Positions 27,401 to 34,647 of a stretch of 40,231 nucleotides of DNA are shown one piece after another. Made by a program: the position numbers and the translations under genes. The notes beneath the pieces are model-generated. The model was not told the DNA's origin, did not search any database, and worked only from the letters and a program-made list of their open reading frames with translations. Source of the DNA: Caldifarciminota bacterium (GTDB lineage: Bacteria > Hydrothermota > Hydrothermia > WGAB01); the NCBI GenBank assembly GCA_027069855.1, contig JALXEF010000145.1, positions 1 to 40,231 on the forward strand, written 5' to 3'. How positions within the stretch are numbered: the stretch's first letter is position 1; each line of letters opens with the position of its first letter.

Positions 27401-28434
27401 TGACCCTGTCGCCCCCTGCGGATACGCTTCGGGCCTACCACTTTTACGATGTGGAGGTACAGGGCGGCACGACAAGCCTGCCCCTCGTGTTCGGATACCA
27501 CGCCGACCAGCCGCGGACCTATGTGTCCTGCGCCGGCGGCGTGCTCTCCTATGTGCATCCCGGCGACCTCTATTACCGGGGTTGGACCGCCGGTGAGCCG
27601 CCCACGGCCACCCTCATGGCCCCCTTCGTGTCCGACACGATGGCGCCGGCCCGGGTACTGGCCTATCGGGCGGAGGCTGGCGTGGAAACGCCGGCCGGAC
27701 TGGTGGGGCTGCAGGATAGCCTCACCCTGGTGCCGGCCCCACTGCCCCAGGATGCGGGCGGGCCCCAGATTCGGTTTCTGTGGAGCGGCCAGGAACTCCG
27801 GGATTCGACCACGGTTCCGGCCAGCTTCTTCCTGGAGGTGGAGGTTTCCGACGAACACGGGGTGTACCTGAGCCCGGATACCCTGCCCACCGGCGAACTC
27901 GGCCTGATGCTGGTCATCGACGAGGAAACCCAGCGGGCGGTCAACCTCACCTCCCTGTTCTACTATGTGGACGGTTCGGCCACCCGGGGGCGGGCCGTGG
28001 TGCCGGTGACCTTTGACCAGGCTGGCTACCACCGTTTGCGGGTGGTGGCCTACGACAACCTCGTGCTCGGCGATGTGGTGGATCCGCTGCGCCACCGATC
28101 CCAGGAAGAGGTGGTGGTCTTTGTCCCCGCAACCCAGCTGGTGCTGCAGAACCTGCTGGCCTATCCCAACCCGTGGCGGGGCAAGGGCCCGGTGCACTTC
28201 ACCTTCTTCCTCACCCAGAACGCCGATCGGGTCCAGGTCAAGGTCTACACGGTCACCGGGCGCCTGGTGTGGTCTACCGAAACCTCGGGCACCGAGGGAT
28301 TCAACGACATCGTGTGGGACGGCCGCGACGATGCGGGTGACATCCCGGCCAACGGCCTGTATTATTTCAAAGTGGTGGCCGAAAGCGGCGGCGAAACCGT
28401 TTCCCGCATTGAAAAACTTCTGATTTTACGATGA
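24484..28434 (+). CDS. C25 (gingipain-fold) peptidase, PorU-like type IX secretion sortase candidate
   Basis: Signal peptide; catalytic-type IFNVFGHGNPILLFHE and VVIASCKTGAFD; tail LLAYPNPWRGKGPVHFTFFLTQNADRVQVKVYTVTGRLVWSTETSGTEGFNDIVWDGRDDAGDIPANGLYYFKVVAES. ATG at 24484 overlaps the Trm112-like stop region. Confidence 0.8.
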   Translation: MNRAALGLLILGLFAGTLQAWPVPQATVEQVRSTEKGISFVFHLTRLDTERLWIQGEAYLKVGVGDAPVSWKIGDPLLPRYEVPFAVPPGRRPVLRRLEVLQEERVPVHGRIFTYGGFGEDGLSPLPGPPPEPREFPDAWAQPPETALRRHLKYGILPVTPVRWTPSGLRVARRIRVEIAFEADPALSRREVPYQGADPFQEIHERTVINPEQVRAWLVNRARPARTPVLQQDPFATASAWIRIPLTEPGVYAVTYEDLLATGVPGPFESAGLNLFSLGPDTLPSRTADSLTPVFRPVAFLLKDGDDGVFGPGDTLFFYNPSVALYRWNENAWSFYRNPYADTLVFWLALGSQEPAQVIEEQVVTEFGDYLQPHPFTAWYRHEKDLINIAKKGLWWQGEALIRNQGASFTELSLSVDLDPTPVSGAQGVLRCQVIGGAETDRIVELWFNDSLVQQVSFSGIGSRLLETPVPLGPHNTLKLVLRADGNEGVSDFAYLDYVELAYPTRQARPDRPLFLNASGSSGFLDLAFGLSPARWVVEQLPDQGELAPRFYRPLALGDTAVGIRTTATTAAYVPVASVHRPPAMTWRTTFTLRQWNEGADLLIVAPRDFLSTLEPLIQWKRQNLYLWDEAGGRWQRTGGRIRTVAIEDVFQEFGYGMRDPAALHYFVKYAYLNAPAPAPTYLLLVGDGTYDYRNLLGAGGNLIPPYEPFYTLQLNESSPMGAWDGYFGEFTGDRFSEVLVGRLPVRNRQELSDVINKILAYERGEASGPWRNRVVLVADDDYWADQCRGELMHTRDNDEIYREAVPRSVETRTLYLIEYPHEVRSLVGRELFLQNLNQGALIFNVFGHGNPILLFHEAIFSVDAFSRVNAGRKNPLVVIASCKTGAFDRIDPVHVVGEYLAVAPGGIATISATTVSYASSNAAYARALIGLALDGQPHPLGELLEYGKNNRFYALLGDPSVPLQRPAENLTVTLSPPADTLRAYHFYDVEVQGGTTSLPLVFGYHADQPRTYVSCAGGVLSYVHPGDLYYRGWTAGEPPTATLMAPFVSDTMAPARVLAYRAEAGVETPAGLVGLQDSLTLVPAPLPQDAGGPQIRFLWSGQELRDSTTVPASFFLEVEVSDEHGVYLSPDTLPTGELGLMLVIDEETQRAVNLTSLFYYVDGSATRGRAVVPVTFDQAGYHRLRVVAYDNLVLGDVVDPLRHRSQEEVVVFVPATQLVLQNLLAYPNPWRGKGPVHFTFFLTQNADRVQVKVYTVTGRLVWSTETSGTEGFNDIVWDGRDDAGDIPANGLYYFKVVAESGGETVSRIEKLLILR

Positions 28435-28880
28435 TGGAACCCCGGGAGGGTGAACAAAACGAGGATACACACATCATGACATCGGTGGAAACCATCCTGG
28501 GCACCGGCGCGTACATGGAGGGCACCCTCAAGGTGCAGGGCGATGCCCGCATTGAGGGGCACTTCAAGGGCAAGATCCAGGTGGACGGCAACCTCACCGT
28601 GGGCGAGAGCGGCCGGGTGGAAGGCGAGATCCACGCCAAGAACGCCATCGTGAACGGCCATGTAAAGGGCGAACTCTATGTGGAGGAGAAGGTGGAGTTC
28701 CAGGCCAACGCGCGCTTTGAAGGCGAAGTGGAGTGCAAGGGCCTGATCGTCCACGACGGCGTGACCTTTGACGGCACCTGCTACATGAGCAAGAAGAAGT
28801 CCCAGCGCTCGGCCGATTTCTTGATGGAACCCGGAGAGACCGGTGAACCCACCTACGCCCCGGAACCCAGGGAAGCCTAA
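28431..28880 (+). CDS. Bactofilin (polymer-forming cytoskeletal protein)
   Basis: ETILGTGAYMEGTLKVQGDARIEGHFKGKIQVDGNLTVGESGRVEGEIHAKNAIVNGHVKGELYVEEKVEFQANARFEGEVECKGLIVHDGVTFDGTC. Confidence 0.93.
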   Translation: MMEPREGEQNEDTHIMTSVETILGTGAYMEGTLKVQGDARIEGHFKGKIQVDGNLTVGESGRVEGEIHAKNAIVNGHVKGELYVEEKVEFQANARFEGEVECKGLIVHDGVTFDGTCYMSKKKSQRSADFLMEPGETGEPTYAPEPREA

Positions 28881-29706
28881 GTTTTTTGACTCACACAACC
28901 ACCTGAACGACCCCGCCTTTGAGGGGGAACTGGAACTGGTGGTGGCCCGGGCCTTTGAGGCCGGCGTGAAGGGGTTTCTGGTGGTGGGCTACAACCTGGA
29001 ATCCTCGCGCCGGGCCGTGGAACTGGCCGAAACCCTCCCCTGGACCTTTGCGGCCGTAGGGCTCCATCCCCACGAAGCCCGTGTGTTTTCCGACGATCTT
29101 CTCGCTGAACTGCGCGCCCTCGCTGAGCACGAACGGGTGGTGGCCATCGGCGAGATCGGCCTGGATTACCACTATCACCATTCCACACCCGAGGAACAGA
29201 AGCGGGCCCTCCGGGCCCAGCTGGACCTGGCCCGGGAGCTGGACCTTCCGGTCAGCCTGCACATCCGCAAGGCCTTTCCCGACATGTTTGAGGAACTGGC
29301 CGCCTTTCCCGGGGTGGCCGGCGTGTTCCACTGCTTTTCCGGCGGCCCCCGGGAGGCCCGGCAGGCGCTGGAAATGGGGTTCTACATCTCGTACTCCGGG
29401 TTCCTGACCTACGGTTCCCGCAAACTGGAAAAGGCCCTGCGCCAGACACCGCTGGACCGGCTCCTGATAGAAACCGACGCCCCGTACCTGGCTCCGGGCG
29501 AGTACAAGGGAGGGCGCAACGAGCCGGCCTATCTGCCCATCACCGCCCGTAAGGTGGCCGAGGTGCTGGAGCTGCCGCTGGACCAGGTGGCCCGGGCGAC
29601 CTACGAGAACGCACGCCGCCTGTTCCGCCTCCCGATCCCGCCCTACGAGGAGCCGGAGGAAGAGGACCTTTCCTGGAACGAGGAAAACGAAGAAGAGGCC
29701 CTCTAA
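28843..29706 (+). CDS. tatD: TatD family metal-dependent hydrolase
   Basis: FFDSHNHLNDPAFEGEL; VAIGEIGLDYHYHHSTPEEQKRALRAQLDLARELDLPVSLHIRKA; FHCFSGG; LLIETDAPYLAP. GTG start 28843 inferred (38-bp overlap with bactofilin). Confidence 0.92.
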   Translation: MNPPTPRNPGKPKFFDSHNHLNDPAFEGELELVVARAFEAGVKGFLVVGYNLESSRRAVELAETLPWTFAAVGLHPHEARVFSDDLLAELRALAEHERVVAIGEIGLDYHYHHSTPEEQKRALRAQLDLARELDLPVSLHIRKAFPDMFEELAAFPGVAGVFHCFSGGPREARQALEMGFYISYSGFLTYGSRKLEKALRQTPLDRLLIETDAPYLAPGEYKGGRNEPAYLPITARKVAEVLELPLDQVARATYENARRLFRLPIPPYEEPEEEDLSWNEENEEEAL

Positions 29707-29718
29707 CGGGGCCTTTTT
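29697..29718 (+). terminator. Short intrinsic terminator overlapping the tatD stop codon
   Basis: GGCCC-tctaacg-GGGCC-TTTTT. Confidence 0.55.
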
Positions 29719-29752
29719 GAGCCCTTGAGGGGCGTGGTGGGGACGACTTTTT

Positions 29753-29795
29753 GGGCGGCGGCCGCCGGATTCCGGCGGCCGCCGCCCAACTTTTT
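29753..29795 (+). terminator. Perfect 16-bp GC hairpin terminator between convergent tatD and membrane operon
   Basis: gggcggcggccgccgg-att-ccggcggccgccgccc followed by AACTTTTT. Confidence 0.8.
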
Positions 29796-30438
29796 ACACC
29801 AGATGCAGCCAGTCGTGGAACAGGAAGTAGATGCGTCCGATCAGGAGCGAGACACGCGCCATGATCGTGTAGCCGAAGGACGCACCGAAGGCCACCATGA
29901 TGAAGGTGATGCCGATCTTGGAAAGCACCCCCAGGCCGCCTTTGTGCTCCCGGGAAAAGTAGAAGTAAAAGATCGCCGTGATGGTGCCCAGCACCAGAAG
30001 CAGGTTGTTCAGCGAGTGGCCCAGGTTGTACAGCGTGCTGCTGCTCACCGGTTCCCACAGGGGCAGCATCGTGGCCTGCACCTGGGGCACCAGGAACCCC
30101 TGCAGGGCTCCGGTGATGCCGAGGCCGGCCCCCATGCCCACCGTAAAGGCGATAGCCCAGCGTGAGATCCAGGCGATCTGGGGGATGAAGCGCGTGAGCA
30201 TCATCACCGAGAGGATGGCGGGCACGATCAGGATGTACTTCTCAAAGCCCGTGTTCATCACCCAGGCGTCCAGGAGCTTCGGCTTGATGTCAAAGTACCA
30301 CAGGTAGATGAACCAAAAGGCCGCGCTGGAGCCCACATAGATGTGCTCGGCGAACTTGTAAAAGGGGTTGTCCTTGTAAAGGAAACTGAAGATCGCCAGG
30401 GTCAATCCCGCCGCAATCCAGGTCCAGAGCACGTTCAT
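29794..30438 (-). CDS. Uncharacterised polytopic membrane protein (operon gene 4)
   Basis: 214 aa, several TM helices (MNVLWTWIAAGLTLAIFSFLYKDNPFYKFAEHIYVGSSAAFWFIYLWYF...). ATGA overlap with gene 3. Confidence 0.8.
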   Translation of the reverse strand: MNVLWTWIAAGLTLAIFSFLYKDNPFYKFAEHIYVGSSAAFWFIYLWYFDIKPKLLDAWVMNTGFEKYILIVPAILSVMMLTRFIPQIAWISRWAIAFTVGMGAGLGITGALQGFLVPQVQATMLPLWEPVSSSTLYNLGHSLNNLLLVLGTITAIFYFYFSREHKGGLGVLSKIGITFIMVAFGASFGYTIMARVSLLIGRIYFLFHDWLHLV

Positions 30439-31259
30439 CGCCGACCTCCCTGCCGTCTTGCAAAGTAGCCCAGGTTCCCCAGGATGATGAGTACCACGAC
30501 CAGGATGTGGATGATGGTCTGGGCCGGCATCCCCAGGAAGGCCGGCCCGGGGACCTGAACGAGCTGTTCGTAGTCGGCGGCGCCCCGCAGGCCGCCGATC
30601 AGGCCCACGATCTGCCCGGCCTGCAGGTAGGGATAGAGATCCGGAGCCACCACAGCCGTGGCCCCCAGGATGATCTTCTGGTTGTACCGGGCCTGGGCGA
30701 ACTGTACCCAGGCGTCGCCCGTGGCCCCGGCCTCCAGCCCCACCAGGATGGCGATGTCGTTGTAGTTGTGCACATTTCGGAGCACCGGCAGCGAATCCAC
30801 CGGCGTGCCCCGGTAATCGGTGTTGAACACCTGGCGCAGGTCCTTGCCCAGGTTGATCATCACGGCGGCGACGCCGGGCCGGAACCCCAGAAAGGCGTAG
30901 TCTACGCCGTACTTCTTGTGGTACTTCTGGGCCACCTGCTCCAGGGCGATCTGGCCCAGGGGCAGGCCCAGCGGCCAGTGGCCCATCATCAGCACCTTCA
31001 AGTTCTTGCGGAAGCAGTGATCCAGCATGGCCACCAGCATGGGCTGGAGCTCGGGCATGGAGGCGGCGTCGTAGTCAATGGAAAAGAGCACCACCGAGCC
31101 CGGCGGCAACTTCTCAATCTCCTCGTAGGCCTGGCGCACTTCCCGCAACGGCGTCACCCGGAACGAGAGCTTCGCCACGATGGGAATGATCACCCCCAGG
31201 GCCACGAGCAGGTAGATGATCCGTCGGTCAATGGTTGCCAGCCGATCCCACAGGTTCAT
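30435..31259 (-). CDS. Uncharacterised membrane-anchored alpha/beta protein (operon gene 3)
   Basis: 274 aa: N- and C-terminal TM helices flanking a globular domain (GSVVLFSIDYDAASMPELQPMLVAMLDHCFRKNLKVLMMGHWPLGLPLGQIALEQVAQKY...). Confidence 0.8.
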   Translation of the reverse strand: MNLWDRLATIDRRIIYLLVALGVIIPIVAKLSFRVTPLREVRQAYEEIEKLPPGSVVLFSIDYDAASMPELQPMLVAMLDHCFRKNLKVLMMGHWPLGLPLGQIALEQVAQKYHKKYGVDYAFLGFRPGVAAVMINLGKDLRQVFNTDYRGTPVDSLPVLRNVHNYNDIAILVGLEAGATGDAWVQFAQARYNQKIILGATAVVAPDLYPYLQAGQIVGLIGGLRGAADYEQLVQVPGPAFLGMPAQTIIHILVVVLIILGNLGYFARRQGGRR

Positions 31260-31272
31260 GGTTTCCGCCTCC

Positions 31273-32061
31273 TCACTTCAGGTAGGTTCGTTCAATGCCC
31301 AGGATGATCCGGAGCGACATGGCGATTCCGCCCAGGGCGATACCGATGAAGATGCCGCGCTTGGCTGCGAGCTGGGGGATGTTCATGATCCAGTCGGCAA
31401 CGGCCGGGAGATAGGTGGGGAAGTACTTGGCGATCGGGATGATGGCCAGGATGGACAGGGCCGCACCCCCGTAGGCCAGGAGCTGGCCTCGGAGGTCCAC
31501 CAGGCTGCGGCCGTGGAGCACCAGGCCCACCGCCAGCGCCACCAGGGCGATGCCGAAGAGCACCACACTGGCGCCGCTGCCCTTGGGCACCCGCCCCAGC
31601 ATCACCACCACGGCGGCCACCAGCAGCAGTGTGGCGTTCAGGGTGCGGGCGCGGAACGCGCGGTAGGCCGCCGAGGCAATGAAGAAGGCCAGCAGCGAGA
31701 ACATGGTGGCCTGCAGCGGCACGAACACATAGGTGTAGAAGTACTGCAGGAAGGTGGACTTGGGGTCAAAGGGGTTGCCCACCTTGATGCCGGAATAAAA
31801 CCCCCACACGAGGGTAACCGCAAAGGCCACGATCAGGGCTGCCGAGTGGAACCAGTCGGCCTGGCGCCGGCGGATCTTGTTCCAGTGGTGCAGCAGCAGG
31901 CTGTCCATGCCCAGGATCATGGTGAACCCGGACACGATGATGTACCAGTCGTTGAACCGTTCTTCCAGGTTGCCGAAGGGCTTGTGGGGGATAAAGAGGG
32001 CGAACACCAGCAGAATGCCCGAGATAAAGGTGATGATCAACGGAATCGTGCGTCGCATCAT
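31273..32061 (-). CDS. Uncharacterised polytopic membrane protein (operon gene 2)
   Basis: 262 aa, multiple TM helices (MMRRTIPLIITFISGILLVFALFIPHKPFGNLEERFNDWYIIVSGFTMILGMDSLLLHHWNKI...). Confidence 0.8.
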   Translation of the reverse strand: MMRRTIPLIITFISGILLVFALFIPHKPFGNLEERFNDWYIIVSGFTMILGMDSLLLHHWNKIRRRQADWFHSAALIVAFAVTLVWGFYSGIKVGNPFDPKSTFLQYFYTYVFVPLQATMFSLLAFFIASAAYRAFRARTLNATLLLVAAVVVMLGRVPKGSGASVVLFGIALVALAVGLVLHGRSLVDLRGQLLAYGGAALSILAIIPIAKYFPTYLPAVADWIMNIPQLAAKRGIFIGIALGGIAMSLRIILGIERTYLK

Positions 32062-32073
32062 GGCTCAGGCCTC

Positions 32074-33234
32074 CTAAAAGAGCGAGAACCAGTTTTTGAA
32101 GAAGTGCAGGGCCTGGTTGCCGGTGATGGCGGCCAGGGTCTCCAGGAGAATGCCGATGAGGAACACCGCAATGAACCCGAGTTTGGCCACATCCTCGGCC
32201 TTGATAGTGGAGAGGGACAGCGGATCCCGCGAAAGGTAGGCGCTGGCGGCGTACATCTCTTCGCCGATCAGGGTGTAGTCGGTGGCGGCAATGAAGAACG
32301 GCAACTGGGTCACCGAGGTGGTTCCGGAGATCTGGATAGCGCCGATACTGTGGCCGGTTTCCGCCAGGATCAGGGATTCGGCGTAGAACACGCCCTGCAG
32401 GAACACGGCCCCCGGCTTCTCCCGCACCATGATGCCGTCTACCCCGGCGGCATAGCCAAACTGGTCGGCCGTCAGGAAGTACACATTTTTTTCGTTGTAG
32501 AGATCCGGGCGGCCGGCCTCCATGAAGCCTTCCTTCACCACTTCCTGGGCCGCGGTCATCACGATGGGGTCAAAGTTCGGCACGATGATTTCGGCCTCGT
32601 ACTCGGCGGCCTTCTTGGCGACCCGTTTCAGGATGGCCAGGGCGGCCAGCGTGGGGATGTCGGACACATAGCCGATGCCCGGGATGAACAGGATGGGGCG
32701 GCCCATTTCGGTGGACCGGCCCACGGCCTCGTCCACGGCCTCCAGGCCGGCGATCTTGCGGATGTACAGGGGTTTGCCGCTCCGGGCCTGCTGGAGGTAG
32801 TAAAAGAGGAGGCCGCCGTAGATCAGAAGGATCACCAGGGCGCTTTTGCGGCCGGTATGGAACCATTGGGCGCTGGGCACGGCGGGGTTGGAGAGCCGGG
32901 AGTCGGCGTATTCTTCACCCACCCAGGTGCGCACGAAGTAATAGTAGGTTTCCCCGTCCTTCAGGTTGTTGTCCTGGAACTTCTGGGTGCCGCGGAGCAC
33001 GAAGCCCGCGCTCACGGGCTCGGCCTCGGGCGACCCCTCCAGGCGGTACACCTCGTACATCCGCACCACCGAGTCCACGGGTGAGAGTTCCCATTCCACG
33101 GTGATGCTGCCCCCGGCGTCGTTGGGGGTGTCGTAGGCCCGTACTGAAGGCACGGGGAGGGGCACGATGGGTGGGCTCTTCAAAGAATCTCCAGGTACCT
33201 GGCTCAGGAGAAGGGCAAGGAACAGCGGCAGCAT
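32074..33234 (-). CDS. FnIII-containing membrane protein, DUF6754-like (operon gene 1)
   Basis: Start ATG 33234 (MLPLFLALLLSQVPG signal); FnIII-like VRAYDTPNDAGGSITVEWELSP...YEVYRLEG...YYYFVRTW; TM; then cytosolic-type domain GRPILFIPGIGYVSDIPTLAALAILKRVAKKAAEYEAEIIVPNFDPIVMTAAQEVV. The family label is from memory. Confidence 0.7.
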   Translation of the reverse strand: MLPLFLALLLSQVPGDSLKSPPIVPLPVPSVRAYDTPNDAGGSITVEWELSPVDSVVRMYEVYRLEGSPEAEPVSAGFVLRGTQKFQDNNLKDGETYYYFVRTWVGEEYADSRLSNPAVPSAQWFHTGRKSALVILLIYGGLLFYYLQQARSGKPLYIRKIAGLEAVDEAVGRSTEMGRPILFIPGIGYVSDIPTLAALAILKRVAKKAAEYEAEIIVPNFDPIVMTAAQEVVKEGFMEAGRPDLYNEKNVYFLTADQFGYAAGVDGIMVREKPGAVFLQGVFYAESLILAETGHSIGAIQISGTTSVTQLPFFIAATDYTLIGEEMYAASAYLSRDPLSLSTIKAEDVAKLGFIAVFLIGILLETLAAITGNQALHFFKNWFSLF

Positions 33235-33240
33235 TGCGAA

Positions 33241-33269
33241 ATTGTATGCTGCCCCCTCCCCGAATGCAA
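33241..33269 (-). promoter_or_regulatory. Promoter of the four-gene membrane operon
   Basis: Reverse strand TTGCAT -17 nt- TACAAT -6 nt- ATG (33234). Confidence 0.65.
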
Positions 33270-33390
33270 TGAACCGGCCTTTTCTTTGGACCGCGGCGCT
33301 CTGCAGGCTGCGGCGCTTCCATGGTGTTGACCGCATTTGACCGCTGCGAAAGGGGCTCCGACAGGGCCGATCCCCAGCGATTTCTATCCG

Positions 33391-33416
33391 GTAGGAGCGG
33401 CTTTAGCCACGACGGG
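33391..33416. repeat. REP-like palindromic element
   Basis: GTAGGAGCGGCTTTAGCCACGACGGG resembles the widespread GTAGGAGCGGCTTyAGCCGCGA-type REP core; aGCGGCTttAGCCaCg imperfect palindrome. Confidence 0.5.
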
Positions 33417-33494
33417 CATCCTCTCCATCAAATGCGAGCCAGATCCCAAATCCAACCCTCCCGCTGGAGTTTGGTTTAATCCGAACTCTGGCCG

Positions 33495-34559
33495 TTAATC
33501 TTTCACAACCTTCAGGGTATGATCACCGATCCTCAGAAAATAGGTACCGCTGGGGAGATGGCGTAAATCCAGCAAGGGGTTTGTATCCAGGAGCCTCTGG
33601 ATTCTGATCAACCTACCATCGGGGCCGTGAAGGGTAAACCGTTTGTCCTGGTACTCTGCAGGGATTGCCAGCCGGAACAGCCCTCTGCCCGGATTGGGGT
33701 AGACCTTCCAGATGTCCACCGGGTGCGTTGTATCTCCTTCGTATCGAATGGTGGGCGGGCCGGAGGTTGCCATGCCCAGCACACCGGTTTGTGAGGGGGT
33801 ACCAAGCCAGTGCCAGGAGCCGTTCCTGTACCAGGCCAGTTCACCGGTCTCAAGGCACAGAAAGAGGATGCCCTCTTTATCGGCGACCAGGGAAGCGGCT
33901 CCGACCTGGGAGATGGTGCTCCAGAGTGTCCAGGAGGCTCCTCTATTTGTAGATCTCAGCAGGTTCCCGTCGTAGGTCAAAACCTGGAGAGTATCTTGCT
34001 GAGTTGTCAGTGCCACGATGTTGGGGAAACCCACATTGGAGATGCGGGACCAGGAGGAGCCGTTGTCGGTAGAGCGATAAAGATCGCCGCTGGAGGTGAC
34101 TGCGTAATGATACGGGGTTCCGCCGCCACTCAGCCTTTCCGGGACAATCTTCACGAAACCTGTTCCCCCGAGGTTTGAGATGAGGTTGAGGTTGGTAACC
34201 TGGGTTCCGCGGTACAGGTCTCCGGATTGTGTGAGGAGGAAGTAATAGCCGTTGGATTCGTGGTAGATAAGGTCCACGGCGTCGCTGACAGGGTAGGAGG
34301 CAATGGGGGTCCAGGAGTTTCCCTGGTCTGTGGAGCGAAGCAAGAGGCCTGACTGGGTGAGGAAGAAGGAAGTGTCGCCCTGGAGTACGAGATATGCGGT
34401 GCCGTCGGCATAGCCTGCATTGGCAACGAGTTGCCAAGTGGAGCCATCGGTGGTGCGGTAGATGTCGCCTCCGGAAGTAAACAGGTCCAGATAGGCATCA
34501 ACAGGAACGACAAAGAGGACCATCCACAGAAGTATTGGTGGGAAGTTGGGCAGTTTCAT
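33495..34559 (-). CDS. Secreted BNR/photosystem-stability-factor-like beta-propeller with type IX-like CTD
   Basis: Repeats such as LLRSTDQGNSWTPIASYPVSD / LYRSTDNGSSWSRISNVGFPN / LLRSTNRGASWTLWSTIS; C-terminus WKVYPNPGRGLFRLAIPAEY...LPSGTYFLRIGDHTLKVVKD. Confidence 0.82.
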   Translation of the reverse strand: MKLPNFPPILLWMVLFVVPVDAYLDLFTSGGDIYRTTDGSTWQLVANAGYADGTAYLVLQGDTSFFLTQSGLLLRSTDQGNSWTPIASYPVSDAVDLIYHESNGYYFLLTQSGDLYRGTQVTNLNLISNLGGTGFVKIVPERLSGGGTPYHYAVTSSGDLYRSTDNGSSWSRISNVGFPNIVALTTQQDTLQVLTYDGNLLRSTNRGASWTLWSTISQVGAASLVADKEGILFLCLETGELAWYRNGSWHWLGTPSQTGVLGMATSGPPTIRYEGDTTHPVDIWKVYPNPGRGLFRLAIPAEYQDKRFTLHGPDGRLIRIQRLLDTNPLLDLRHLPSGTYFLRIGDHTLKVVKD

Positions 34560-34571
34560 GAGGGTATAAAT

Positions 34572-34604
34572 CCCCCTACCAGGGGATCAGACCCTGGCAG
34601 GGGG
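34572..34604 (-). terminator. Possible terminator hairpin downstream of the 1057-aa repeat protein
   Basis: CCCCCTaCCAGGG-loop-CCCTGGcAGGGGG (one mismatch); only a weak T tract (ATTTATA) on the - strand. Confidence 0.4.
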
Positions 34605-34647
34605 CTGGTACGGCCTTTTCGCAAACAGATCGACATGACGGAGAGAC

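Noticed and set aside
26635-28197. 520-aa - strand ORF inside the C25 gene
   Set aside because: Compositionally biased antisense frame; the + strand C25 protein has clear motifs.
31216-33084. 622-aa + strand ORF antisense to the membrane operon
   Set aside because: Biased His/Gln/Gly composition typical of antisense frames; the - strand frames encode proteins with signal peptides and TM helices.
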